A stretch of 64,000 bases of DNA from positions 186,001 through 250,000 of the forward strand of contig JAITLV010000280.1 in the NCBI GenBank assembly GCA_031277685.1, given 5' to 3'. Origin of the DNA: Sphingobacterium sp. Lineage in GTDB: Bacteria; Bacteroidota; Bacteroidia; Sphingobacteriales; Sphingobacteriaceae. The stretch's first letter is position 1, and each line of letters begins with the position of its first letter. Made by a program: the position numbers and the translations under genes. Of this stretch, positions 54,948 through 63,564 are shown piece by piece. The notes below the pieces were generated by a model. The model was not told the origin of the DNA and made no database searches. It saw only the letters and a program-made list of their open reading frames with translations.

Positions 54948-55919
54948 ATGGAGAATATAAAATTTGGCAGTTATTCGCCACAAAAGGCGGAGAAAGTAGA
55001 AAATGACTTTATTCCGGTTGTGTCTCTCAATAAAAAATGGGGCGATCCCATTAATTGTTTCTATGTGGAAAATCCGCAAAAAAGAACGACAAGGCTATCT
55101 TCCCATCTTGATGCGGATAAAGTCGAGCAAACCTTGGAACAATTGTATTACAGAGGGAATCATATGATCCTAAATTTAAAAGTTGATAAGGGGAATAAGA
55201 ATGCGAATGATAACCGTGGTATTATCACAGTGAAATCGGATAAACTCAAGTTTATTCCACCAGGGAAACAGCCTGAGGATGCGCAGTCCACGATAAAACT
55301 AAAGCAAGTCTATGGTACAAGCTTCAGTTTGTCGATCGTCGCAAATAATATTAAAGATAAGACCGAATGTTTTATAGATTTCTATGCAGACGATGATGAT
55401 TTCTACTTTTTTAATGTGAGCAATGTCTTCTGTGGTCGTATCAGTTTGACGTATCAGCAGCCTTTGTTTCCGAGAATCTATGCAAATTATCCGAAGCCGT
55501 ATACTTCAAAACCTTGTAATGCGGGATATGAAGATCAATGTGCCATCCGGATGAGTATGGCTTTGATGAACTCTGGAATTACACTGGAAAATGTTCAAAA
55601 TTACAGCAATCGTGGTGGGGATACGTATTGTAAGCACGGACATGTGCTCGGTGCATCCAACTTGATGAAACATATTAGCACCCTGCGTTTCTGGAAAAAA
55701 AGGACGGTTTATGATGGGACAAAACAACGTGTCTATGATATAGTACGGGGGAAGACTGGGATACTCTATTTTGAGAATTTCGTTGAAAGGATAAATGGGG
55801 TGTCATTACGTCGTACTAATCATATGCATATTGAAGTATGGGATGGCAGAACTCTGGTCAGTGGATTTGATATACAGATGTTTGATGCGGCTACAATTGT
55901 TTTTTTTGAAATTGAATAG
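54948..55919 (+). CDS. Tae4-like T6SS amidase effector with long N-terminal domain
   Basis: A 323-residue predicted antibacterial effector. The C-terminal domain (about 170-323) fits the T6SS amidase effector 4 family: GYEDQCAIRMSMALMNSGI with C198 as nucleophile, and NHMHIEVWDG with H294 in the place of the family HIDLWDG motif. Such enzymes cut peptidoglycan peptide cross-links in rival cells. An N-terminal part of about 165 residues (VSLNKKWGDPINCFYVENP; GTSFSLSIVANNIKDKTECFIDFYADD) precedes it; it is absent from classic Tae4 proteins of about 160 residues and may be an adaptor for loading on VgrG/Hcp. The ATG at 54948 was chosen over an upstream GTG at 54942. The next gene encodes a lipoprotein, the likely immunity protein. 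Confidence 0.8.
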   Translation: MENIKFGSYSPQKAEKVENDFIPVVSLNKKWGDPINCFYVENPQKRTTRLSSHLDADKVEQTLEQLYYRGNHMILNLKVDKGNKNANDNRGIITVKSDKLKFIPPGKQPEDAQSTIKLKQVYGTSFSLSIVANNIKDKTECFIDFYADDDDFYFFNVSNVFCGRISLTYQQPLFPRIYANYPKPYTSKPCNAGYEDQCAIRMSMALMNSGITLENVQNYSNRGGDTYCKHGHVLGASNLMKHISTLRFWKKRTVYDGTKQRVYDIVRGKTGILYFENFVERINGVSLRRTNHMHIEVWDGRTLVSGFDIQMFDAATIVFFEIE

Positions 55920-55935
55920 ATAAACCCTAGAACGA

Positions 55936-56718
55936 ATGATAAGAATGACTTTTTTTTTGCCGATGTTGCTTCTTTTTGGAGCCTGTAATATAAAAGGAAA
56001 TGCTGATAAAATAAGTAAAATTGATTCACTATCCGTGTTTAATGAGTATATAGCAAAAGATTCACTTGATATGCTCTCGCAACGGCCAGGCAAGGATAGA
56101 CAGATATGGATAAACAGGAGTCTGGAGAACTATCTATTGGGCAAGGATTCGGTACTGGTGGATCGTTCCCCAATGGCTTTGACAATAGATGGCAAAGGTG
56201 CGTATCTAAATTATAGATATGAAGGTACTGTATCCTATTTTCCTTTTAAACCTGGAATGAAGGATTTCAACTACCAGAATATGATCTTAACTACCTTGAC
56301 AGACTCACTTATAGGACTCCGGATGAAAGATGGACGGGCATTCACATTTGTTCTTCGGGAAATCGACAAAAATGGGATGCCAGATATCGGTAGATCTCTA
56401 TTAGAGACGATCCTGCCAGCCAATAGCTTGGAAAGAATAGTAGTGGGGAACAAAGTGGAAGGGAGGAAGGTTACCTGTGTTGAAAGGAACTGGTCGAATG
56501 GGGCATATTGTCTGTGTGATAGTACAATTTTTAAGTATAAAGTGAACTATGATTATCCGGTTCAAACAGCGTCAGGGATGTCAAAACCAGTTTATTACAT
56601 AACAATTAGTAGCCGGGATGGCTCTGTAGAAACGTATAAAGTAGATCGACAGCAAAATAAGATTTTGTTACATGATTTGGATAAGGGACAAGTAGCGTAT
56701 ACCTGGTATAAACGATAA
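55936..56718 (+). CDS. Lipoprotein, candidate immunity protein for the Tae4-like amidase
   Basis: A 260-residue lipoprotein (signal MTFFLPMLLLFGAC, C17) that starts 16 bases after the effector stop. It has no recognised family. Periplasmic location fits protection against a peptidoglycan amidase, since amidase immunity proteins must reach the periplasm. The later part is beta-rich (GMSKPVYYITISSRDGSVETYKVDRQ). The immunity role is inferred from position and export; the protein is longer than classical Tai4 proteins. Confidence 0.65.
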   Translation: MIRMTFFLPMLLLFGACNIKGNADKISKIDSLSVFNEYIAKDSLDMLSQRPGKDRQIWINRSLENYLLGKDSVLVDRSPMALTIDGKGAYLNYRYEGTVSYFPFKPGMKDFNYQNMILTTLTDSLIGLRMKDGRAFTFVLREIDKNGMPDIGRSLLETILPANSLERIVVGNKVEGRKVTCVERNWSNGAYCLCDSTIFKYKVNYDYPVQTASGMSKPVYYITISSRDGSVETYKVDRQQNKILLHDLDKGQVAYTWYKR

Positions 56719-56999
56719 TGGGAGTTCAAAAGGCGTCCTCCCTTATGGGTTGTAAATATACCTCCGGATATAAAAATGTATGTAATTTGTTACATAATTG
56801 TTGTTAGTCCAGAAAAAAATAAATACTGCAGTTATCGCTTTTTTTATATTGTGAGTGCCGTTTTTTTTGGTACTTAATGTAATTTAACATTTTTTTTAAC
56901 GAAAAGTTTGTTCTTTGGAATGCAGTTTGATGTAACTTAGGACAACAGGAATCATGGAACGGTTCCATTAATTTATTTTTAAACTTAAAAACACAAGTT
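56719..56999. other. Spacer upstream of the Hcp genes with a candidate promoter
   Basis: No gene is supported. A TTTG at 56907-56910 and a near-consensus TAACTTAG at 56933-56940 are separated by 22 bases, in the range of Bacteroidota -33/-7 promoters, with a leader of about 60 bases to the first Hcp start. Confidence 0.4.
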
Positions 57000-57395
57000 A
57001 TGGCTTTCAAAGCAAGACTTCAGTTTTCAGGTAACGAGTATGACGTGCTGAATGCTGACTATTCCTTCACACGCGACGTCGATTCCAAAGGACGTCCTTC
57101 ATCTTCAGTTTATGGTGGAACGATCAATGTAGAGGTGGAATCTACAGAAGACACTTCAGTGATCGAGGCTATGGTGAATAACCAATATAAGCCGATTGCG
57201 GGTACATTACTGATCAAAAAACCGGACGAAGATGCCAAAATGAAAGAGATCAGATTTGAAGATGGTTACATTATCCGCTACGAAGAGGGGATCAATATTG
57301 TAGGAGCGCATGCGATGACCTACAAATTTGTGATCTCTGCACGTTCGATCAGTATCGGCGAGGCAACTAGTGAGCAAGATTGGCCTAAAGCTTAA
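57000..57395 (+). CDS. tssD: T6SS tube protein TssD (Hcp), copy 1
   Basis: A 131-residue Hcp-type protein forming hexameric rings of the secreted tube. Bacteroidota TssD features include an early FSGNEYDVLNADYSF strand and GRPSSSVYGGTINVEVES, then a C-terminal QDWPKA. It is full length with no signal peptide. Copy 2 follows 61 bases later, and residues 25-64 are identical in the two copies. A terminator follows copy 2, so Hcp is probably made in excess over VgrG. Confidence 0.93.
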   Translation: MAFKARLQFSGNEYDVLNADYSFTRDVDSKGRPSSSVYGGTINVEVESTEDTSVIEAMVNNQYKPIAGTLLIKKPDEDAKMKEIRFEDGYIIRYEEGINIVGAHAMTYKFVISARSISIGEATSEQDWPKA

Positions 57396-57456
57396 CCGAA
57401 TCGGATAAGCGAAGGTAAGTTTGAACAAAAGTTTGTAACCATTAAAAATTACGATT

Positions 57457-57852
57457 ATGTCATTTAAAACAAGATTATCCCTAGGCGGGAAAGAATACGA
57501 TGTTATCCAATGTAAATTTTCATTACATCGTGATGTGGACTCCAAAGGACGTCCGTCATCTTCAGTATATGGTGGAACGATCAATGTAGAGGTAGAATCT
57601 ACAGAAGATACTTCAGTGATTGAAGCTATGGTGAACAACCAGTACAAAACTGTTAATGGTAAAATTACCTTCAAAAAGAGTGAAGAAGATGCGACCATGA
57701 AAGAACTGAAGTTTCAGGACGCTTATATTATCCAGTATAATGAGGGAATTTCTATCACGAACGATAAACCAATGACCTTAACACTGGTTTTGTCATCCCG
57801 GGTGCTGGAAATGCAGAATGCAACATTAGAAAACGATTGGCCTAAAGCTTAG
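57457..57852 (+). CDS. tssD: T6SS tube protein TssD (Hcp), copy 2
   Basis: A second 131-residue Hcp-type protein. Residues 25-64 (RDVDSKGRP... to NNQYK) are identical to copy 1, whereas the N-terminal 24 residues and the C-terminal half differ at many positions. The nucleotide sequence of the shared block differs at 14 of 120 positions, all synonymous, which points to strong purifying selection. Different copies may load different effectors or form mixed tubes; this is inference. Confidence 0.93.
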   Translation: MSFKTRLSLGGKEYDVIQCKFSLHRDVDSKGRPSSSVYGGTINVEVESTEDTSVIEAMVNNQYKTVNGKITFKKSEEDATMKELKFQDAYIIQYNEGISITNDKPMTLTLVLSSRVLEMQNATLENDWPKA

Positions 57853-57880
57853 TAATAAAGATTAGACCATGAAATTTCGA

Positions 57881-57916
57881 AAGACGGTCTATCAAACTGA
57901 AGACCGTCTTTTTTTT
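57881..57916 (+). terminator. Terminator between the Hcp pair and vgrG
   Basis: A perfect 10-bp stem aagacggtct (57881-57890) / agaccgtctt (57901-57910) is followed by an eight-base T run (57909-57916). It would keep most transcripts short, covering Hcp only, with a fraction running on into vgrG. Confidence 0.88.
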
Positions 57917-57941
57917 ATAAACTCCTTTAAAAGGTTATGTT

Positions 57942-59813
57942 ATGTATTTTGATAAGCCAAAATTAATAATTGAGATGCATATTGAGGGGAAGGAGGTTAC
58001 GCATTTTCTTTCTTTTAATATCCGTCAGCGCTTCAATGCCCATCACGAATTTGAACTTCGTATCGAACATGGCAAGCTGGGGATTCCAGGATTGATCAAT
58101 CTACAGGATAGCCGCTCATATGCAGGCCGTACATTGGCCGTTTCATTCGGCTATGCACAGTCCGGTATGCAGAATTTTTCGGGTATCATCACTGATGTGT
58201 CTCTGACACAGAGTCATGGCTATCAAGGGGTATTGCTGATCAAAGGGTATAGTCCCACCATCTTGATTGACCGTGGAAAAGACCTGGGATCCTACTATGG
58301 CAAGGCTTTGGGAGATATTGTGAAGCTGGCGACGAAAGATGTGGTGCAGAACGATCTACATATGAGCGTAAACCCAACCCGCTCTGAACCTATCGACTAT
58401 CTGATCCAATACCGTGAAAGTGATTTTGAATTTCTGAATAGACTTTCGGCAGAATATCTAGAATGGTTTTTCTATGACGGCGAACGCCTTCATTTTGGAA
58501 AACCTGCCGAATTGCCGACAGGTAAAGTGACTTATGGGCGTGAAGTGAGCCGACTGGATTATGGGATCAAAATCCGTCCGGTCAACCACCGCCGTTTTAG
58601 TTATATACCGCAGCATGATCAACTGCTCGAAAGCACAAGTGATATTAAATCCGAGGGACACCCTGATCAGGTTTTTGCTATGCAGCGGGCTTCAGAAACC
58701 TTTAGCAAAGTATTTAGTCAGCCGTTGGATATTCGGGTGGATAGCCAAGGTGAACTACAGCGAACGGTACAACAGCAGGAGGAAGCCAATGTGGGGCAGT
58801 TGCTACAGGTGTCATGTGATAGTGATTCTCCGCTGATCCGTCTCGGTGCCCAAGTAGAGATCGAAACGAGTTTGCGGCAGGATCTCAGTTTTGTGACTGA
58901 TACATTGGGTAAGTTCCTGATTACGGATGTGGAGCATCATTTTGATGATGTTGGCCGATATACAAACCGATTTAATGGTATTTTGGCTAATACGGAACGT
59001 ATTCCGGTAGCTGACTATGTGCGTCCACAGGCGGATATGCAGATGGCTGATGTTATCGATAATAATGACCCTAATGGACAGGGAAGGATACGGGTACGTT
59101 TTAAATGGCAGTGTGCCAATAACGATGAAACGGAATGGTTGCGTGTGATTACACCAAATGCAGGAACCGGAGACCGTGGTATGAACCGAGGTTTTATGTC
59201 GATACCGGAGATTGGGGATCATGTTATTGTGGCATTTGAAGAAGGAAGTGTAGCCCGACCAGTAGTACTTGGAAGCTTATATAACCAAAGTACCGTCGAT
59301 AGCACACCACAGATTCAAAATCACCTAAAAAGTATAACGACGCGCACCGGGCACTTGATCGAATTTGATGATAGTCAGTCCAGTCAAGGAATCAAAATTA
59401 CAGATATCAAAGGGAATATTGTCCATATCGACAGTCAGGGTAGTAATGTAACCATTACTGCACTCGAAAACATGACCTTGAACTGTAAAAATATGCAGAT
59501 TAATGTGACCGAAAATATGGATGTACAGATCGGAAAAGATCAGAGTACCTCAGTCGGTAACAACCAGACTGTATCTGTCACTAAAGATATTGCTACCACA
59601 GCGGGCAACAACTATTCACTTTCGGCCACGGGAGATATCTCCGAAGACTCTGATCATCGCACTGAAATCGCAAGTAAGGATTTTAACCGGCAATCAGAAA
59701 GGTCGAACGAACTTGCTTCTGAAATGACCATGTTCAGCAACAAGGAGAACATGACATTACAGAGCGGGAAAACCATAGAAATAAACAGCGTCGAGAAATC
59801 CAAACTGTTTTAG
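57942..59813 (+). CDS. tssI: T6SS spike protein TssI (VgrG)
   Basis: A 623-residue VgrG. The gp27-like base (about 1-350, with HEFELRIEHGKLG and YRESDFEFLNRLSAEYLEWFFYDG) is followed by an OB-fold/gp5-like part (IDNNDPNGQGRIRVRFKWQ, about 367-385; EIGDHVIVAFEEGSVARPVVLGSLYN) and a C-terminal beta-helix needle with repeated short rungs (NVTITALENMTLNCKNMQINVTENMDVQIGKDQSTSVGN). It ends after the needle with no extra effector domain, so cargo is probably attached through the adaptor and PAAR-like proteins encoded downstream. The DUF2931 gene starts three bases after it. Confidence 0.95.
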   Translation: MYFDKPKLIIEMHIEGKEVTHFLSFNIRQRFNAHHEFELRIEHGKLGIPGLINLQDSRSYAGRTLAVSFGYAQSGMQNFSGIITDVSLTQSHGYQGVLLIKGYSPTILIDRGKDLGSYYGKALGDIVKLATKDVVQNDLHMSVNPTRSEPIDYLIQYRESDFEFLNRLSAEYLEWFFYDGERLHFGKPAELPTGKVTYGREVSRLDYGIKIRPVNHRRFSYIPQHDQLLESTSDIKSEGHPDQVFAMQRASETFSKVFSQPLDIRVDSQGELQRTVQQQEEANVGQLLQVSCDSDSPLIRLGAQVEIETSLRQDLSFVTDTLGKFLITDVEHHFDDVGRYTNRFNGILANTERIPVADYVRPQADMQMADVIDNNDPNGQGRIRVRFKWQCANNDETEWLRVITPNAGTGDRGMNRGFMSIPEIGDHVIVAFEEGSVARPVVLGSLYNQSTVDSTPQIQNHLKSITTRTGHLIEFDDSQSSQGIKITDIKGNIVHIDSQGSNVTITALENMTLNCKNMQINVTENMDVQIGKDQSTSVGNNQTVSVTKDIATTAGNNYSLSATGDISEDSDHRTEIASKDFNRQSERSNELASEMTMFSNKENMTLQSGKTIEINSVEKSKLF

Positions 59814-59816
59814 ACA

Positions 59817-60932
59817 ATGAGTGAAATTAATATAGCGAAGAATAGCCAAACGGACCTTCAAGCGGAAAAGAGGTGGCAGAAGTTAAGCAAGAGGCATGTC
59901 AGTATAGACAAGGCCTTTTTGTTGTTATTCATGTTACTGAGTGTGGTTTCCAGTTGCCAAGAATCAAAGATGAACGAAAAAAAATACATGTGGGGAGGTG
60001 CTCTTGTTGCACCAAAGGAATATCCTGTAGAAATTTATAATGGAGCGCTAGTAAGCGGAGAATATGCTTACCGTTTTGGCCCGATTTACGGGATTATTCA
60101 GCAGGGGTGGAGCGAGCAGTCTAAAGGAATGGGCGAGCCAAGTGTCCCCATTGAACTACCAGATGAATTGCAGATGACTTGGTATTCTATTCAGGAGAAA
60201 AAATTCTATACCGGAAACTGGAAACTGGATAAACAGCAGATTGCCGATGTCTGGGAAGAAGGGGCGGTAGATGTGCGCACGCTGAAGAAAGATGAGTTTA
60301 GTACGTTAATCGTGGGTCTGGCTCCAGAAGGGAAATTGGCCTTATGGGCCGAAGGACAGAGGCAGGTATTGTTAGCTACCTTCCAGGCGCATGACACAAC
60401 AATCAGCAAGGAAACGGCGCGTGAAGACTTTGAATATTTCTTTCGACAAGATTATCGGGACGCTATATATGAGCCAAAAGAATTATATGGAGCCGAACTT
60501 TATGCTGAATTACAACAGCGGGGCTGGCCAAAGCCACAGTTATACCTGGATTATAATAAAAAATATGCGTGGAAATTTGCCGTAGAAGGCATTGACATAG
60601 GCCCCAAAGATTATTTTTTTTATCAGTGCTTCAATGCCGAGAGGGATCTGCCTTTCAATACAGATAGTGCGAATACAAATCTGCCCAAGCCGATTCCGGA
60701 ACACACCTATGTCAAATGGACCGACGATAAACAGCAGCATTGGGTGGCTGATCTAAGGTTTAAATATGATGTGATAAAGAAAGCTTTTGAACAATTTGAA
60801 CCTACGGAAAAGATAGATTTTCTGTTTCAGATAGATATTGACGCAAATGTATTGAATACCTATTTGCGCTCATCTTCGAAACAGGTGAAAATAGTTGGGT
60901 ACGACCTAACATTGGTACGTGTAGATAATTAG
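59817..60932 (+). CDS. DUF2931-like lipoprotein, candidate immunity protein for the Tle1-like lipase
   Basis: A 371-residue protein with an internal lipobox (FMLLSVVSSC, C47) after a long polar N-terminal segment of about 32 residues, unusual for a lipoprotein. The later part matches the DUF2931 pattern (KYMWGGALVAPKEYPVEIYNGALV; MTWYSIQEKKFYTGNW; LYLDYNKKYAWKFAVEG). DUF2931 proteins of unknown function are frequent beside Bacteroidota T6SS genes. It lies between VgrG and the lipase, and the lipase start overlaps its stop, which fits an immunity partner in the periplasm. An alternative is a chaperone/adaptor role, which would require it to stay in the cytoplasm. Confidence 0.65.
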   Translation: MSEINIAKNSQTDLQAEKRWQKLSKRHVSIDKAFLLLFMLLSVVSSCQESKMNEKKYMWGGALVAPKEYPVEIYNGALVSGEYAYRFGPIYGIIQQGWSEQSKGMGEPSVPIELPDELQMTWYSIQEKKFYTGNWKLDKQQIADVWEEGAVDVRTLKKDEFSTLIVGLAPEGKLALWAEGQRQVLLATFQAHDTTISKETAREDFEYFFRQDYRDAIYEPKELYGAELYAELQQRGWPKPQLYLDYNKKYAWKFAVEGIDIGPKDYFFYQCFNAERDLPFNTDSANTNLPKPIPEHTYVKWTDDKQQHWVADLRFKYDVIKKAFEQFEPTEKIDFLFQIDIDANVLNTYLRSSSKQVKIVGYDLTLVRVDN

Positions 60933-60937
60933 TGCAT

Positions 60938-62278
60938 ATGGCAAACGTTGAATTTAAAGAATATACCCCATCTCCACGCAATACGCAAAAGCCGTATACG
61001 ATTGCAATAGATCTATTTTTTGATGGGACCAAGAATAATAAGAATAATTCGGATGCGAGGGTGAATAAGCACAGTTCATTCGAAAAATACGGTAAATCAG
61101 ATGCTGAATCCAGTTATCAGAACGACTGGTCCAATGTGGCCAGGTTATGGAATTGTTGTACCAATTCAAATGTCTTATACATTGAAGGGATAGGTACCAC
61201 GGACCTTAAAGATGATTCGACAATGGGTTATGCTTTTGGATCGGGCTGGACAGGTATTCGTTTTAAGGTGCGTAGTGGTTGCGAGAAAGCGGCTGAGCGT
61301 ATCAAAAAGGCAATGGATCTCAATCAGGGAAAAGTATTGAAGGAGATTGTATTTAATGTATATGGTTTTAGCCGCGGTGCTGCTGCTGCACGGAACTTTG
61401 TCTATGAAATCGGAAAGTCTGCGTATAAAGGGAAGAAAGTCGAAGTGGATGGGATAACGGCTTATTATGATAGCGACAATATGCCTGTGCAGGAAGATAT
61501 GCCTGCCGGAGGGCATATAGGCTATGCATTAAAAAAAATGAATGCAGACTTTAATCCCGCAATTGTGAAGGTCAACTTTCTGGGAATTTTTGATACCGTA
61601 TCGTCGTATTCGGAAGTACCTCTGCCGAGATTTTTAAATGATATTGGGGAACTTCACCTCAATTCTTTAGGTAAAGCGCAACATGTAGTACACTTTACGG
61701 CGCGAGATGAAATGCGAGAAAACTTTTCTTTGACACGATCTCCCAAGGGGCTTGAAAAGGACCTTCCGGGGGTGCACTCCGATATTGGAGGCAGTTATCT
61801 GAGTGGGAAGGAAGTGAAAGAAGAGATCGAAACAGCAGCACTATTTCGAGGGAAACTGGACAAGCTAAGGGATCGTCTGATTGCGGAAGGATGGTACAAA
61901 CCTGGTGAATTGACTTTTACGGATGGCTTCTACTGGGCATTGCGTGGAGAGAAAGCAATGGTGTATAAGGAGTATAGCTATATACCCCTGCACTTTATGA
62001 TGGAATATAGTGTGGACCAGGATGTAAAAATAGATAAGAATAAGGTAGAACGTATATATTCTGTTCAGGGGCACTCAACGCTGGTCAGTGTGAAGAAAAA
62101 ACTGAAAGCTTATGTTTTTGACGGCGCTCCTTATCCTTATAGCGGGAATGAATTGACGACCGAAAATTTAAATGAATTAAAAACATTACGTTATAGCTAT
62201 TTTCATCGTTCGGCACGAAGGGAAGGTATAGGTATGGATCCAAACAACGATTGGAAAAGAGTCGAATTGGAAGAATAA
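60938..62278 (+). CDS. DUF2235 phospholipase, Tle1-like T6SS lipase effector
   Basis: A 446-residue protein from the ATG at 60938 (an in-frame GTG at 60932 overlaps the previous stop). It fits the DUF2235/Tle1 group: AIDLFFDGTKNNKNN at the start, the nucleophile elbow GFSRGAAAAR with S145, D219 in FLGIFDTVSSY and H280 in PGVHSDIGGSY form a Ser/Asp/His set. The family includes phospholipases that attack membranes of rival cells. No signal peptide is present, as expected for a T6SS cargo. It is encoded after VgrG and the DUF2931 lipoprotein, and before a spike-like small protein. Confidence 0.87.
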   Translation: MANVEFKEYTPSPRNTQKPYTIAIDLFFDGTKNNKNNSDARVNKHSSFEKYGKSDAESSYQNDWSNVARLWNCCTNSNVLYIEGIGTTDLKDDSTMGYAFGSGWTGIRFKVRSGCEKAAERIKKAMDLNQGKVLKEIVFNVYGFSRGAAAARNFVYEIGKSAYKGKKVEVDGITAYYDSDNMPVQEDMPAGGHIGYALKKMNADFNPAIVKVNFLGIFDTVSSYSEVPLPRFLNDIGELHLNSLGKAQHVVHFTARDEMRENFSLTRSPKGLEKDLPGVHSDIGGSYLSGKEVKEEIETAALFRGKLDKLRDRLIAEGWYKPGELTFTDGFYWALRGEKAMVYKEYSYIPLHFMMEYSVDQDVKIDKNKVERIYSVQGHSTLVSVKKKLKAYVFDGAPYPYSGNELTTENLNELKTLRYSYFHRSARREGIGMDPNNDWKRVELEE

Positions 62279-62373
62279 TTTGATCGCAATATTTTCGTTT
62301 ATGATAGGCAGGAGAAGGTTAGACCTGGCGATTATTGCAGGGTAATTCATCCTGATCCAAAATAGGGTAGACT

Positions 62374-62550
62374 ATGGCAATTTTAAAACAAGCAACAAAT
62401 ATCAAAATACGTGTTCAGTCTGATTATAATCTTCAGGTGGCCGGTAAGGTTCAGAAACTTGCCGATGTACTGAATATAGAGGCGCGGGAAGGTAACTTAG
62501 TGCTAGCAAGTAATAAAAAGGTACATGGAAGAGGGAATAAAGAGGGGTAA
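62374..62550 (+). CDS. 58-residue small protein, spike- or beta-helix-like, T6SS-associated
   Basis: A small gene with ATG at 62374 and TAA at 62548-62550, two bases before the next gene. The product has alternating strand/turn pattern: IKIRVQSDYNLQVAGKVQKL, then NIEAREGNLVLASNKKVHGRG. This resembles a single rung of a VgrG/phage-spike beta-helix (compare rungs such as NVTITALENMTLNC in the VgrG here). It has no transmembrane segment and a basic tail. It may cap or extend the spike, or form an adaptor between VgrG and the following protein. No family was recognised with certainty. Confidence 0.6.
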   Translation: MAILKQATNIKIRVQSDYNLQVAGKVQKLADVLNIEAREGNLVLASNKKVHGRGNKEG

Positions 62551-62552
62551 AT

Positions 62553-63560
62553 ATGAAAAGAGGATTTAGCCCATTGTTTGATGATGATGCGTCAAGATTG
62601 GAGCAACAACATCTTACAGTGTCAGATTCTTCTGAAAGGTATATGGCAACGGTTGCGAATTCCAATACAGTTAAACGGCTAAAATTGCATTGGCCCATCG
62701 GGCATTCAATGCGGTATGGTGTGCGACTGGAAATGTATCTCAAGGAGCGGAAATATGAAGTAAAGTATGAAATAGATCTGATCCGACTTGCCAATACCGA
62801 TGAAAATCTCAACTGTTTTTCAATAGACAGGTCAAAAGAATTATTCATCAATGAAATGGAGCCGGATCTAATGGTCGACCAGCTGGCTCATGAGGTGAGC
62901 AATGTGCTATATCCAATGGAGATTGTAGTAGATTTTGAAGGCAGATTTTCCGAAATTCAAAATCTGACGCAAATTCAGAAAAGATGGGTTAAATTAAAAT
63001 CGGAATTAAAATCAAAATACGAGGGTAATATTGTTGAATCCTATTTTAGCCGGATGGAGAATTGTATTTTTGATCCATTTCTCCTCAATTCAGCAATAAA
63101 GCAACAAGATTGGTTTTTAAATGTTTTCTTTCAGCCCATTTATAGTAATTACAACGGTTTAGAAGCCAAAGATTTACATGTTCATTTTCCAATAATTCCA
63201 TTCCACAACGTTGCGTATTCATCGAAACTTAAATTACTTTCGGAGCTTTCGGATTTGGGAATGATCGAAGTACTGGCGACCGGATTTATTGATTCGGAGA
63301 TATATGGTCACGAACTCGGTGGAGAATACCATAGCAGATATATGTTACATCCGCATACAAAGCAGATTTGGCTTTCAAAATCTGATTGGAGTGTGATACA
63401 AAACGATGAAATAAGGTATATCAAACTTGATCTATTTTGCATTGCCAATAACGGAGACGAGCTAGATTTTGATTTTGTGAAGCAAAATTCTGCATCAGAT
63501 CAGCGGTCTGATGCAAATAAAAAGAAGGAATCTATTTGGAAGAAGTTGATAAAAATGTAA
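62553..63560 (+). CDS. T6SS-cluster protein of unknown function
   Basis: A 335-residue soluble protein with no signal peptide or membrane segment. It has an acidic N-terminal half with KRLKLHWPIGHSMRYGVRLEMYLKERKYEVKYEIDLIRLAN, followed by a helical portion and a C-terminal strand-rich part (HVHFPIIPFHNVAY; LHPHTKQIWLSKSDWSVI), then a lysine-rich end. No family was recognised. It lies between the small spike-like protein and the PAAR-like protein, where adaptors or cargo proteins are usually encoded. Confidence 0.72.
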   Translation: MKRGFSPLFDDDASRLEQQHLTVSDSSERYMATVANSNTVKRLKLHWPIGHSMRYGVRLEMYLKERKYEVKYEIDLIRLANTDENLNCFSIDRSKELFINEMEPDLMVDQLAHEVSNVLYPMEIVVDFEGRFSEIQNLTQIQKRWVKLKSELKSKYEGNIVESYFSRMENCIFDPFLLNSAIKQQDWFLNVFFQPIYSNYNGLEAKDLHVHFPIIPFHNVAYSSKLKLLSELSDLGMIEVLATGFIDSEIYGHELGGEYHSRYMLHPHTKQIWLSKSDWSVIQNDEIRYIKLDLFCIANNGDELDFDFVKQNSASDQRSDANKKKESIWKKLIKM

Positions 63561-63564
63561 AGTC

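Noticed and set aside
57207..57698. A 163-residue minus-strand frame across both Hcp genes
   Set aside because: It runs antisense to two well-supported Hcp genes and exists because their sequences are similar.
57864..57890. Antiterminator pairing before the Hcp-VgrG terminator
   Set aside because: The competing stem agacc/ggtct is only five pairs, too weak to claim attenuation.
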